Part shown: positions 55,079 to 64,000 of the stretch, piece after piece
How the letters are laid out: each line of letters starts with the position of its first letter
Numbering within the stretch: position 1 is the first letter of the stretch
Source: Arcanobacterium pluranimalium
Lineage (GTDB): Bacteria > Actinomycetota > Actinomycetes > Actinomycetales > Actinomycetaceae
Reading direction: 5' to 3'
Assembly (NCBI RefSeq): GCF_016907845.1
Contig: NZ_JAFBCS010000001.1
Coordinates: 124,001-188,000, forward strand
DNA: 64,000 nt
Program-made: the position numbers and the translations under genes
Notes under the pieces: model-generated
The model's input: the letters and a program-made list of their open reading frames with translations, nothing else
What the model was told of the DNA's origin: nothing
Database searches by the model: none

Positions 55079-58000
55079 TTAATGCAGGTTACATTGCATG
55101 GCTGACCAAAAATCTGCTCTGCGACTCCCCGTTATTTGAATCGACATTTTCTTCGAATTTCCGGACTCGTCCGTAGCAGTTACGACGACGTTGCGCACAC
55201 CTTTCCAATTTGGAGTACCAAAAATTGTTCCTGTTTTTTCGTCAAAGACCAGAGTTTTTCTTGCAGCCCTCTGTGCGCAATGAGTGGAAAGTTTCGGAAC
55301 AGGCATGCTCAATCTTCCCACATGCTGTGGGTCTTCTACTGTTACAGACACTTTGACTGTGCCAATATTGTCTCGCGTGGTGATCTGGATCGGCACTATT
55401 TCTCTGCCCGGCAGAACTACCTGTGCGTTCCATGGCGTTCCCCAAACTTCCGGAGCAGCCTGATCTACAATTTTTAGCCCTTGTCCAGTAGGAACGAGTT
55501 CCACAGGTTGCGAAACATTACCCGCATAATCGGTGAGCGTATAGGAAATGCTATTAACCACCGATCGATCCACGGTCAAACGCCCGTTTTCATCATTATT
55601 TCCCCAACGAGAATTATTATTCTTACCACGAGTTGCAACCCATGTTTCATCGCCATGCGAGGTTATTTTTTGCCAATCAGTGGACGTTGGATTCTGCAGG
55701 TGGAAATTTCGTTCAGAGAGGAGTTTTATGTCATTTATCAGCATTGGAGCGGCATAACTATCGTGATACCTTCCTCTTTGGCAGGATTCTTTAACCGAGC
55801 CGCTTTCAATTCCAAGCGGCTTCACACAGATAAGGAATCGTTCACCCTCCAAAGGTGCAGGAATAGTCACATCGGTTTGGGATGCATCAACTCTAACTTT
55901 AGCTTCTCCATGATAGGGGTTAGCAGAATCAACATAAAGGGTTTTTAGACGAATCTCGTATCCACGCACATTCGATACAGGATCCCACGAAACACTCACA
56001 GCACCAGCATTTTTTGCCTGCACAAAATTTCCCTGCTCATCAAGTGCAGTGTCGATAGTGAGATTCTGCGGCAACATTGACTGCTTTACAAGCACTTTTG
56101 CAGGTGCAGATGATTGTCCATCTTTACCAATTGCACGCACCTGAAGTACAAAATCGTCTTTTGTACCCACATTCTTCACATACCGCGAGCGCCCATATCC
56201 ACGGCCCAGTTCGCGCACAGCTCCATCTTGATCCACCGCTTCCACTACATATGAATCTACCGAGTCAAATGACGCAGCTTCCCAAGAGATATTCATCTGG
56301 CCGTCTGCGTAATACTCATCTACTCGCAGCCCTCGTGGCGCTTTTGGCGCAGGTAAGCCGTCACTGATGGCAAGCTTCCCTATATTCACTTGTGTCGATT
56401 GTTTATCTTGAGCTGCGTTTTCTACTTGAATTCCTAAAGTTACAACCTTTTGCCCCGAATACTTTCCCAGCTCAACAACGGATTCTTGCCAATTCCTTGA
56501 CGAATCTCCTAATGGGAAGGTAACGACTTCAGTTGGAGCATCAGCGAATACCACGGCTAGCTGCACATTTGCATAAGCTTGCGTATTTTTCCACACCACA
56601 GCCGCTTTTGAATTCAGATCTAAACTCAAATCCGTCTTGAACAGTCGAATTGTTTGCGGTTGTGAGGCAGCACCATAAAGAACGAGCGAACTTCCTCCAT
56701 CATATCCGCCAATCGGCACGAAAGGAGCTTGGATAGTTTTACCCCACACATCGGTTCGCAGTTCTTTGCCATAATCAAAGTCTGCTTTCAGTGTGGGTTT
56801 GTCATTCGAAGTTATCCACCATTGCCACGAGGGAAGAATCGACTGCGCGCCCATATTGGAGAACTTTTGTTCAGAGCTAATTCGCCCATTTTGGTAAGTG
56901 CGCATTCCTTTACCTGTGTTAAACACCGAATAAAAGTTTTTCCCGGAGATCACCGATCTGGCCGGCACAAAATCTGCCACTCCGATCCACCCAGTCTTGG
57001 TAATTCCCACATCTTCTCTGGTAACGAGATTTTCTGCGCCCGTGGATGTCACATCCTGTTTCGGACCCGAAAAATACATACGTTCGCGTTCAGAAATCAT
57101 CCATTGATAGGAATCTTGCTGCATAAACGGCAAATCTTTATCTTTTCTGCCTGTTATTTGCTCAATTTGATCATCTAATCCGCGCTGATAGTAGTCCGAC
57201 GGCGTAAATAACGCTATCGATGTGAGAGGAGAATGATTGGCTTGCGAGATAAAACCTTTATCCACACCTCCCGTTCCGGAAAAACCGGTCTGATTGGCTT
57301 CTACTCCCGCAAAAACTTCCCGATATGGGTCAAAGCCGTTAGCTGTAGCCCATGCATTCATCGCTTTACCGTCATTGCCATAGTTAACGAATACTGAATT
57401 GTGGATTCTTCCATGTTTAGGATCTCGTAACCACTGAGCTTTATCTGCGTTGAACTGCGAGTTTGTATCGTACCACTGTGTGTAAAGTCCTTGACGCGTC
57501 AGAAAAGCCATGAAATCTTTGAACTCGCTCGGATCAGTCCCACGCTCTTCTTGATTTAAAAAGTACCCGTCAAATCCATAATATTTCGCCATTTCCACAA
57601 GCTTTTGAGCGATGACGTACCCGTGAGATTTTGGATCTTTGTCAAACATTTCACCGAAAGTAAGACCCGGCCGGAAATAGGGATCGAAATAGATGACGGC
57701 AATAGATTTTACTCCATTACGGTGCGCCGCATTTGTATATTCAGGTGTGGGTATGCTCAGAATTCCAAACTCGAATCCCCGATCCTGCCAATTCGACGAT
57801 GCCGGATCGTAAATTGATTGCGGAACGCCGTGCGAAGCCGCACCATGCCACGGAGACCAGTAATCGGCGTACTGCCAAAAATTGAATGTGTGATCAGAAA
57901 AAGTGTTGTTGTACGGAGTGGATCCGAAAAAGGAGTTTCCATAGTCCCCTTGCATCAACATAATTTCTGATTTACCGTCAAGCATTGGTTTTACTTGAGT

Positions 58001-58246
58001 GTGCGCATTGGCGGGAATTCTCTTTTGAAGAGGTATAGTTGCTCGTAATTGCTGGGCAAAGGGATCTGAGTCAGGACTCCAATCTCGGATGCTTTGAACT
58101 CTATATCCTGAGACGACGGGTTGTGCAGTACCCACTGCAGCTTCACCTAACGGCGGATAGGAATCTGCAGCATATGCCGGCACAACCGCAGCAATAGTGA
58201 GGAAAAATGTGGAAATAACTGCTATTCGACGACGCACGGAACGCAT
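55079..58246 (-). CDS. Secreted endo-beta-N-acetylglucosaminidase, GH85 (EndoD-like)
   Basis: 1055 residues. The signal peptide ends near PAYA (about residue 26). The GH85 catalytic barrel starts around residue 50; the active-site strand reads FDGYFLNQEERG with Asn231 and Glu233 in the N-x-E arrangement that assists the substrate acetamido group and donates a proton. Beta-sandwich and fibronectin/Ig-like domains follow (around 430-1040). No sortase motif or membrane anchor is seen, so it is probably released or held by a carbohydrate-binding region. It cleaves the chitobiose core of N-glycans on host glycoproteins. ATG 58246 has GAAGGGG upstream; the frame to 58270 uses TTG. A LacI-type operator precedes it. 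Confidence 0.92.
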   Translation of the reverse strand: MRSVRRRIAVISTFFLTIAAVVPAYAADSYPPLGEAAVGTAQPVVSGYRVQSIRDWSPDSDPFAQQLRATIPLQKRIPANAHTQVKPMLDGKSEIMLMQGDYGNSFFGSTPYNNTFSDHTFNFWQYADYWSPWHGAASHGVPQSIYDPASSNWQDRGFEFGILSIPTPEYTNAAHRNGVKSIAVIYFDPYFRPGLTFGEMFDKDPKSHGYVIAQKLVEMAKYYGFDGYFLNQEERGTDPSEFKDFMAFLTRQGLYTQWYDTNSQFNADKAQWLRDPKHGRIHNSVFVNYGNDGKAMNAWATANGFDPYREVFAGVEANQTGFSGTGGVDKGFISQANHSPLTSIALFTPSDYYQRGLDDQIEQITGRKDKDLPFMQQDSYQWMISERERMYFSGPKQDVTSTGAENLVTREDVGITKTGWIGVADFVPARSVISGKNFYSVFNTGKGMRTYQNGRISSEQKFSNMGAQSILPSWQWWITSNDKPTLKADFDYGKELRTDVWGKTIQAPFVPIGGYDGGSSLVLYGAASQPQTIRLFKTDLSLDLNSKAAVVWKNTQAYANVQLAVVFADAPTEVVTFPLGDSSRNWQESVVELGKYSGQKVVTLGIQVENAAQDKQSTQVNIGKLAISDGLPAPKAPRGLRVDEYYADGQMNISWEAASFDSVDSYVVEAVDQDGAVRELGRGYGRSRYVKNVGTKDDFVLQVRAIGKDGQSSAPAKVLVKQSMLPQNLTIDTALDEQGNFVQAKNAGAVSVSWDPVSNVRGYEIRLKTLYVDSANPYHGEAKVRVDASQTDVTIPAPLEGERFLICVKPLGIESGSVKESCQRGRYHDSYAAPMLINDIKLLSERNFHLQNPTSTDWQKITSHGDETWVATRGKNNNSRWGNNDENGRLTVDRSVVNSISYTLTDYAGNVSQPVELVPTGQGLKIVDQAAPEVWGTPWNAQVVLPGREIVPIQITTRDNIGTVKVSVTVEDPQHVGRLSMPVPKLSTHCAQRAARKTLVFDEKTGTIFGTPNWKGVRNVVVTATDESGNSKKMSIQITGSRRADFWSAMQCNLH

Positions 58247-58302
58247 GCCAAGCCCCTTCGCTTTGGTCAACTTCAGTTCAACATCAACCGATCAATCCAG
58301 AA

Positions 58303-58318
58303 ACTAAATCGGTTTAGT
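58303..58318. promoter_or_regulatory. LacI-type operator upstream of the GH85 gene
   Basis: ACTAAATCGGTTTAGT, a palindrome centred on CG, almost identical to the sites at 59481 and 59537. It lies just downstream of the likely GH85 promoter and would block transcription. Confidence 0.8.
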
Positions 58319-58325
58319 GAACTCT

Positions 58326-58355
58326 AGCCTAATCAATAGCAAGAGACATTGACAA
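58326..58355 (-). promoter_or_regulatory. Promoter of the GH85 gene
   Basis: On the minus strand TTGTCA (58350-58355) and TAGGCT (58326-58331) with an 18-bp spacer, immediately upstream of the LacI-type operator. Confidence 0.5.
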
Positions 58356-58442
58356 GGATTTTTCGCAAATCGCCCAAACTACCCCAAAGCAGAGAATTTT
58401 CTTCCCATCAGTTCGCAAATCAAATCAACTCAGCGAGTCGAG

Positions 58443-59471
58443 TTAGCGACGAACGCTAATCACCATACCCATGCTTGAGGCGCGCTCAATCAAACGTGCA
58501 CGCTCTTCGCGAATGGGGTAATACTCGCCATCGTCAAAGAAACGAGCAAGCACACTACCAGCGTGTTCACCAAGTGAACGTGCAGATTTGCTCACTGCAG
58601 AAATAGGCGGATTGAGCACTCTACATACATCCGAATCCTCACAGGACACCACGAGCACATCCACACCGACTTTCAACCCACAGTTTTGGATTGCTTGAAC
58701 ACCACCTAATGCCAAAATCTCATTGTCAAATACCAGCGCATCTGGTGGCACTGACGCAGCCAGCAAGCTTTCCACCACACTGTAGCTGGAAGCCTCTGTG
58801 ACGTCCACGTCCTGCGCAATCACAGCGTCCATACTAAATTTTTGCGCTCCTGTTCGAAGTGCCTTAAACCGTTTTTGTGTGTGCAAAAGCGCGCCATTTC
58901 CAGCTACATAACCAATTCTTTGCACACCTTTTTCGTCCAGATGCTCAACAATAGCCCTGATCATCGCCGCATCATCAGCAATCACAGCACCAAATCCCGG
59001 AAACTGTTCACCAACAATCACTCCAGGTAATCCTAACTCTTGCAGAAGCGCCAAGCGAGGATCGTCAGCTCGAGGATCAATCAGCACAACGCCATCGACT
59101 TTGCGCTGTGCCACCCAACGTCGATACATAGACAGTTCTTCAGCAAGGTTTTCAGCTGTATGGAACACCAGATCAAGACCCGCTTCACGCAATGAACGCT
59201 GCAATCCCACGATGAATTCAAAAAAGAATCGCTCATTGGAGTACGCAGATTCAGGTCGAGCAATCACCAGCCCAACAGCACCAGCTCGCGAACCAGAGAG
59301 CGCAATTGCCGCAGCATTTGGCACCCAACCAATATTTTTAGCCGTTTCAAGAATCCGCTGCCGGGTCGCATCAGACACTCCCGCACGTCCGTTAAGCGCG
59401 AAAGAGACAGCAGCAGGGCTGACCCCAGCCAATTTGGCAATATCCTTGATCGTTGGTCGCGACACTCGCAC
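58443..59471 (-). CDS. LacI-family regulator of the N-glycan locus
   Basis: 342 residues. The helix-turn-helix is TIKDIAKLAGVSPAAVSFAL (residues 7-26) followed by a hinge helix around 50-60. The effector domain has a periplasmic-binding fold (GLVIARPESAYSNERFFFEF, VDGVVLIDPRADD, GVIVGEQFPGFGAVIADDAA). It lies between the GH85 and GH38 genes, and near-identical palindromes stand before all three genes including its own. It is inferred to repress the locus until an N-glycan-derived sugar binds. Divergent from GH38. Confidence 0.92.
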   Translation of the reverse strand: MRVSRPTIKDIAKLAGVSPAAVSFALNGRAGVSDATRQRILETAKNIGWVPNAAAIALSGSRAGAVGLVIARPESAYSNERFFFEFIVGLQRSLREAGLDLVFHTAENLAEELSMYRRWVAQRKVDGVVLIDPRADDPRLALLQELGLPGVIVGEQFPGFGAVIADDAAMIRAIVEHLDEKGVQRIGYVAGNGALLHTQKRFKALRTGAQKFSMDAVIAQDVDVTEASSYSVVESLLAASVPPDALVFDNEILALGGVQAIQNCGLKVGVDVLVVSCEDSDVCRVLNPPISAVSKSARSLGEHAGSVLARFFDDGEYYPIREERARLIERASSMGMVISVRR

Positions 59472-59480
59472 CCCTATTTG

Positions 59481-59494
59481 CTTAATCGTTTAAT
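59481..59494. promoter_or_regulatory. LacI-type operator upstream of the lacI gene
   Basis: CTTAATCGTTTAAT, a weaker version of the palindrome found before the GH85 and GH38 genes, 10 bp from the regulator's start codon, suggesting autoregulation. Confidence 0.6.
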
Positions 59495-59532
59495 TTCCTA
59501 GAAACACTTTCGCACAAATTTCACGCAAAGTC

Positions 59533-59561
59533 TTGCACTAAAACGGTTTAGTTCATATGCT
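59533..59561 (+). promoter_or_regulatory. Promoter of the GH38 operon with operator in its spacer
   Basis: TTGCAC (59533-59538) and TATGCT (59556-59561) are 17 bp apart. The palindrome ACTAAAACGGTTTAGT (59537-59552) occupies the spacer, so a bound repressor would exclude RNA polymerase. Confidence 0.8.
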
Positions 59562-59605
59562 ACAGAATAAGAGATTTCAATGAGGCACTCTCATGAGGAG
59601 GATCC

Positions 59606-62600
59606 GTGCACGATAACCGTCAGATTCTTACGCAGCGCGTGGAACGCACTCTGCGCGAGAAGGTCCTGCCTGCACAGCACACCGTCGTCGCCCCACTTGA
59701 TATTAAGTACTGGCGCGTCCCCCGCGAAACGCACACTACACAGGGCGTATATACAACGCCCGAAAAGCAGGATACACACGCAGCACAAGGAATCCATACA
59801 CAAAATCGCATCGTTATTGGTGAGCCAATTGACTTCACCAAGATTCCTTGGAGCGAATTTGAGCATATAAATGCAGGCCAGTCATGGGGTGCGCCGTGGG
59901 AAACAGTCTGGTTTACAGTAAAAACCACGATCCCTGATCTCAGTGCCTCTGAATCAGCTCCTAACAACCCCTCTAAATTCACCCTAAACAGCACAGACGT
60001 ATTCGAAGCAGTGATAGACCTCGGCTGGGCCGATCATTCTGCAGGCTTTCAATGCGAGGGGCTAGTACGTAACCAAGCCGGTCAAGCGATTAAAGCCCTC
60101 AATCCTAAGAACCGTTGGATACCGCTACCCCAAAATCCAGGCGAAACAGTCGAGTTCAACATCGAAGCCGCCGCGAATCCGCTACTACTAGCAGTTCCGC
60201 CATTCCAACCATCCTACGACGGCGATAAGCTCACGTCGTCGCTCACAGACCTCTACACTCTGGCACAAGCCGATTTAACAATCCGCCACAGCGATGTTTA
60301 TGCATTAGCGCTCGATATTTCTGTGCTCATTGAGCTAATCAACGCTCAGCCACATTTCGGTGACCGCGAGTGGAACATCTTGCACTGCCTGAACCGAGCG
60401 CTCGACGCTCTCGATCTCAACGATATTCCCGGAACTGCTCACCACGCACGTGAAATTCTTGCTCCTGAGCTGGCCAAACCGGCGCTTCCAAACGCGCACA
60501 GGCTCAGCGCCGTCGGGCACGCCCACATCGATTCGGCATGGCTGTGGCCAATTCGAGAAACAAAACGCAAGGTAGTGCGAACGCTAGCGAACGTCGTCCG
60601 CCTGATCGAAGATGGCACTGGATTAGTTTTTGCACTCCCCGCCGCACAACACGTCGCATGGGTTAAGGAACTTGATCCTGAATTATTTGAAAGGATTCGC
60701 GAGTGCGTGCGAACAGGTTCGATCGTGCCAGTTGGCGGAATGTGGGTAGAGCCTGATGCCGTTCTCCCTGGTGGCGAAGCCATGTGCCGACAGTTAGTGG
60801 AGGGATTGAATTTCTTCCAGCAAGAGCTGGGTGTGCGATGCAAAGAAATCTGGTTGCCAGATTCGTTCGGCTATTCGGGCGCGCTTCCACAGCTTGCAAA
60901 AGAAGCAGGGATTGAACGTTTCCTCACCCAGAAGATTTCATGGAACCAGGTAGATGTGTTCCCTCATCACACGCTCGCTTGGGAAGGAATCGACGGAACT
61001 CGCATCTTCACCCACTTTCCACCTGCCGATACATATGGATCAGAAGTAACGGGCGCCCAGCTCATCCATGCTGTTGAGAATTTTAAAGACAAGGGCAAAG
61101 CTACATGCTCTTTGCTTCCTTTCGGTTATGGCGACGGCGGTGGCGGCCCTACCCGTGAGATGATGGAGCGACTCGCTCGTGTTGAGAATCTGGAAGGTGC
61201 ACCGCGCACGGTTGTGGAATCTCCACATAAGTTCTTCGAGCGTGCCGAAAGCGACTACACAGACCTCCCTGTTTGGGTTGGTGAACTATATCTTGAGCTC
61301 CATCGTGGAACGTTCACATCTCAGATCAGCGTTAAGCAGGGAAATCGTCGGAGTGAAGCGCTCTTGCGTGAAGCTGAACTCTGGTGTGCTACGGCTGCTG
61401 CTCGCAAATTGATGGATTACCCCTACGAGGAATTGCAACTCGCATGGCGCGATCTGTTGTTGTGCCAATTCCACGATATTCTTCCTGGGACTTCTGTTGC
61501 ATGGGCATATCGAGAGGTACGCGAGTTGCACGCTAAGCTCGCGGCGGTATGTGAGTGGTTGATTGGGCAAGCGCTCAGCGTACTTGCAGAAAATACACTT
61601 GGCCAAAACACTTTCGATCGTGACGCAGCCTGCGTGCCTACGGGCGGCGGCGTCGGAAATTATCAGCCTGCCATTATCGCCAATGCTTCGTCGTTCACGT
61701 GCCGGGGCGTGCAGCCAATGAGCATAGGAATTGCTGTAGGTGAACCTGCGCAACTCCATGTGGATAATGAGTCGCGCACTGTCTCCACCAAGTCGCTAAC
61801 GCTCGTATTCGATGAGTCCGGCTGCTGCACAAGCATGCGCGACCACGCCGGAACCGAATACATCCCCGCAGGTGAACGAGCTGGCGAACTTCATCTTCAC
61901 CAAGATTTCCCCAATATGTGGGACGCGTGGGATATCGATCCTTTCTATCGCGGTTCACGCACGGTAGTGAGCGATATGACTCTCGATTCGATTGAGGAAG
62001 ACGCCGGTGAAGTGCGCGTTCACGCCAGCGCCCGCTTCGATTCGTCAGAAGTTCGGCTCACGTGGCGGATCACCGACGACGCGCTTAATCTTCACGTGGA
62101 AGCCAACTGGCATGAGCAGGAAAAACTCCTCAAGATCGCCTTCCCCACGAATATCCACACAGATCGCGCGCAATACGAAACCCAGATGGGTTATATCGAA
62201 CGCCCGACGCACGAAAACACCTCATGGGATGCTTACCGATTTGAAGTTTCTGCACATCGTTGGCTGCGTTTAGCTAATTCTACACAGAGCCTGGCGATTG
62301 CGAACGACTCCACATACGGCTGGGATGTCACGCGACATGCCAATGCACAGCGTGGCACGTGGAGTTTGGTACGAGCAACGCTGGTGAAGTCGGCAAAGTT
62401 CCCTGATCCTGAGCAAGACCAAGGCCGACATTCGTGGAATTTCCGCATTGTTCCGGGGGCTTCGGTGCTGCGTGCCACGCAAGAGGGACAGACTCTAAAT
62501 CTTGGTGAGCGTTATGCACGGCTCACAGGGGATTTAGCAGATGAACTCGCAGAGAATTTCGCAAGTAACTTTGAAGGCAACGTCGCAAGTACCTTCGTAT

Positions 62601-62875
62601 GTGAACCGCTTATCGCAGTTGATGGTGCCATTGTTGAATCCGTCGCGCTCGCGCCGGATCGTTCGGGCGACGTCGTCGTGCGTATTTACGAAGCCGAAGG
62701 TGGACCGCGAGCGGCGAAATTGCGCATCAACCACGCTCACAACGTGCGTTGTACGAACTTGCTGTACGAAGACGTCGATAGCGCACCTCACATCGAACGC
62801 GACGGCGAAAACTACACACTTGAGCTGGGAGCATTCCAGGTCGCAACGTTGCGGTTCAGCTTGGAGGAGCAATGA
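59606..62875 (+). CDS. Alpha-mannosidase, GH38
   Basis: 1089 residues. N-terminal domain at 1-290, then the GH38 catalytic domain: GHAHIDSAWLWPIRE with zinc ligands His307 and Asp309, GGMWVEPDAVLPGGEAMCRQ, and WLPDSFGYSGALPQL with nucleophile Asp419. It continues with SLLPFGYGDGGGGPTREMME and a C-terminal beta-rich part. No signal peptide, so it works in the cytoplasm, removing alpha-linked mannose from imported N-glycan fragments. Start GTG 59606 has GAGGAGG upstream. The stop overlaps the next gene (ATGA). Confidence 0.94.
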   Translation: MHDNRQILTQRVERTLREKVLPAQHTVVAPLDIKYWRVPRETHTTQGVYTTPEKQDTHAAQGIHTQNRIVIGEPIDFTKIPWSEFEHINAGQSWGAPWETVWFTVKTTIPDLSASESAPNNPSKFTLNSTDVFEAVIDLGWADHSAGFQCEGLVRNQAGQAIKALNPKNRWIPLPQNPGETVEFNIEAAANPLLLAVPPFQPSYDGDKLTSSLTDLYTLAQADLTIRHSDVYALALDISVLIELINAQPHFGDREWNILHCLNRALDALDLNDIPGTAHHAREILAPELAKPALPNAHRLSAVGHAHIDSAWLWPIRETKRKVVRTLANVVRLIEDGTGLVFALPAAQHVAWVKELDPELFERIRECVRTGSIVPVGGMWVEPDAVLPGGEAMCRQLVEGLNFFQQELGVRCKEIWLPDSFGYSGALPQLAKEAGIERFLTQKISWNQVDVFPHHTLAWEGIDGTRIFTHFPPADTYGSEVTGAQLIHAVENFKDKGKATCSLLPFGYGDGGGGPTREMMERLARVENLEGAPRTVVESPHKFFERAESDYTDLPVWVGELYLELHRGTFTSQISVKQGNRRSEALLREAELWCATAAARKLMDYPYEELQLAWRDLLLCQFHDILPGTSVAWAYREVRELHAKLAAVCEWLIGQALSVLAENTLGQNTFDRDAACVPTGGGVGNYQPAIIANASSFTCRGVQPMSIGIAVGEPAQLHVDNESRTVSTKSLTLVFDESGCCTSMRDHAGTEYIPAGERAGELHLHQDFPNMWDAWDIDPFYRGSRTVVSDMTLDSIEEDAGEVRVHASARFDSSEVRLTWRITDDALNLHVEANWHEQEKLLKIAFPTNIHTDRAQYETQMGYIERPTHENTSWDAYRFEVSAHRWLRLANSTQSLAIANDSTYGWDVTRHANAQRGTWSLVRATLVKSAKFPDPEQDQGRHSWNFRIVPGASVLRATQEGQTLNLGERYARLTGDLADELAENFASNFEGNVASTFVCEPLIAVDGAIVESVALAPDRSGDVVVRIYEAEGGPRAAKLRINHAHNVRCTNLLYEDVDSAPHIERDGENYTLELGAFQVATLRFSLEEQ

Positions 62876-64000
62876 AATTCGGAGTTAATTACACGCCACG
62901 TCAAGGCTGGTTCTATTCTTGGCTCGATTTTGACGCTGGTGCAGTGGCCGCCGATTTTGCACAGATTAAGAGCATCGGCGCAGATCACGTGCGAATTTTC
63001 CCGCTTTGGCCGCTCTTGCAACCCAATCGTAATCTCATTCGCACTGCGGCAGTGGATGCAGTGGTCACAACTGCACAGTTAGCGCATGAAGCAGGATTAG
63101 AGTCAAGTATCGACGTGCTACAAGGGCATCTTTCGTCTTTCGATTTCCTCCCCTCGTGGGTTTCCACCTGGCATGATCGCAATATTTTCACCGATCCGCA
63201 GGTTGTGGCTGCTCAGCAGGATCTCGTGCGCGTGCTCGGTGAAGCCCTACGAGATATTCCAGGCACCACGGGCTTGACGCTGGGCAACGAGTTCATGCAG
63301 TTTGCTGCTCAACGCCATCCGCACCGCCACAAGACTTCTCCCCAAGAGGCTTTGACCTGGCTTGATTCACTGTTGGGCGAAGCGAAACGAGTCTGGCCGC
63401 ACGGGCGTCACGTGCAATCGCATGACGACGATCTATGGTTCGAACCATCGCAACCATTTGGCCCGCAAGCAGCAGTAACACGTGGCGATTCCACTACTGT
63501 ACACTCGTGGGTATTCGGCGCACTTGGTCCGCGCTACGGCGTTGACTCTCCCCTACTTCCGTGGTTTGCTCGTTATTTATGCGAACTAGCTGCGGCGTGG
63601 AGCAACGATCCACACCGGCCAATCTGGCTGCAAGAGGTGGGTGCTCCCGAAAACTACGTGTCGGTTGGGAAAGCTCCTGAATTCCTTATTGATACGGTTG
63701 ATGCCCTCATGGGTGCTCGTGGCGGGGGCGTCAGCCCTAACCTTGAAGCCATTACCTGGTGGTGCTCACACGACGTCAGCTCTGAGCTAGTCGATTTCCC
63801 CTATTTTGAGCATTCGCTGGGTCTCATTGACGAACACGGAAATATTAAACCGATTGGCGAAGCTTTCAAAGTCTCGGCTAAGAAATGGGCTTTTGTTGAC
63901 GACGCCGAGGCAAGTAATGTCGTGCGCCGCAACGCCGCACAGAACGAGGCCGGAGTTAAACGCGAATCGTTGACCGTCGTCGTCGATGAAAACACTCGAA
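62872..64000 (+). CDS. GH5-like glycoside hydrolase, probably beta-mannosidase (partial)
   Basis: The first 376 codons are present; the gene continues past the window. It starts MKFGVNYTPRQGWFYSWLDF. Active-site residues of a GH5-type barrel are visible: acid/base Glu140 in LTLGNEFMQF and nucleophile Glu255 in IWLQEVGAPE, with His residues in QSHDDDLW and TVHSWVFG. There is no signal peptide. In bifidobacterial N-glycan loci the corresponding gene is a GH5_18 beta-mannosidase acting on the mannose-beta-1,4-GlcNAc core left after GH38; by context that is the best guess. Start overlaps the GH38 stop with GGAGGAG upstream. Confidence 0.85.
   Translation, partial: MKFGVNYTPRQGWFYSWLDFDAGAVAADFAQIKSIGADHVRIFPLWPLLQPNRNLIRTAAVDAVVTTAQLAHEAGLESSIDVLQGHLSSFDFLPSWVSTWHDRNIFTDPQVVAAQQDLVRVLGEALRDIPGTTGLTLGNEFMQFAAQRHPHRHKTSPQEALTWLDSLLGEAKRVWPHGRHVQSHDDDLWFEPSQPFGPQAAVTRGDSTTVHSWVFGALGPRYGVDSPLLPWFARYLCELAAAWSNDPHRPIWLQEVGAPENYVSVGKAPEFLIDTVDALMGARGGGVSPNLEAITWWCSHDVSSELVDFPYFEHSLGLIDEHGNIKPIGEAFKVSAKKWAFVDDAEASNVVRRNAAQNEAGVKRESLTVVVDENTR

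Overview
The window is chromosomal DNA of a moderate-GC Gram-positive actinobacterium. By inference this is the family Actinomycetaceae, most likely Arcanobacterium or a close relative such as Trueperella. The grounds are actinobacterial rRNA, lipobox and sortase signals, a DtxR/IdeR-type iron box, a MrpA-MrpB fusion, DUF4921 and DUF4235 proteins, and a dCTP deaminase of the type found in actinobacteria. No phage, transposase or CRISPR array is visible.

Layout. 0.1-8.2 kb: an MFS exporter diverges from a DUF4921 plus glycerophosphodiesterase pair. A thiamine ABC transporter (thiBPQ on the minus strand) follows, led by a TPP riboswitch, and then a YccF membrane protein. 8.3-13.8 kb: a complete minus-strand 16S-23S-5S rRNA operon with two tandem promoters, a G/U-rich leader and spacer without tRNA, and a recognisable 23S processing stem. 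13.9-21.1 kb: a DUF4235 gene and a six-gene Mrp Na+/H+ antiporter operon (AB fusion, C, D, E, F, G) whose genes overlap at nearly every junction. 21.4-25.4 kb: dCTP deaminase, then a ferric-reductase-like flavocytochrome, an exported FMN-binding protein and the flavin transferase ApbE, followed by tRNA-Gly(CCC). 25.6-30.0 kb: a sortase-anchored surface protein and a large AT-richer SF1 helicase, a possible accessory insertion next to the tRNA. 30.2-36.7 kb: a U32 peptidase, a striking 8 x 10-bp tandem repeat, an AAA-type ATPase coupled to a class V aminotransferase/desulfurase-like enzyme, an AhpD-like protein and an MFS transporter.

37.0-45.1 kb: two adjacent iron-siderophore/haem-type ABC uptake systems. 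The first is preceded by an iron-box promoter. The second ends in a fusion of the ABC ATPase with a siderophore-interacting ferric reductase. 45.2-53.6 kb: a kdpFABCDE potassium-uptake operon, preceded by a small membrane-protein ORF overlapping kdpF and by three TTTACnGTGAT repeats. 53.7-55.0 kb: an NRAMP manganese/iron transporter.

55.1-64.0 kb: an N-glycan utilisation locus. It holds a secreted GH85 endo-beta-N-acetylglucosaminidase, a LacI regulator, a GH38 alpha-mannosidase and a GH5-like (probably beta-mannosidase) gene that runs off the window. Three near-identical LacI-type palindromes sit at its three promoters. The inferred flow is that the exported GH85 releases host N-glycans, the oligosaccharides are imported by a transporter not in this window, and GH38 and then the GH5-like enzyme trim them in the cytoplasm.

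The best candidates for something new are the ATPase/desulfurase pair behind its helically phased repeat array, the kdpF-coupled small membrane protein, the helicase next to tRNA-Gly, and a pattern of low-complexity insertions in otherwise conserved proteins, including one inside KdpD just after its Walker B motif.
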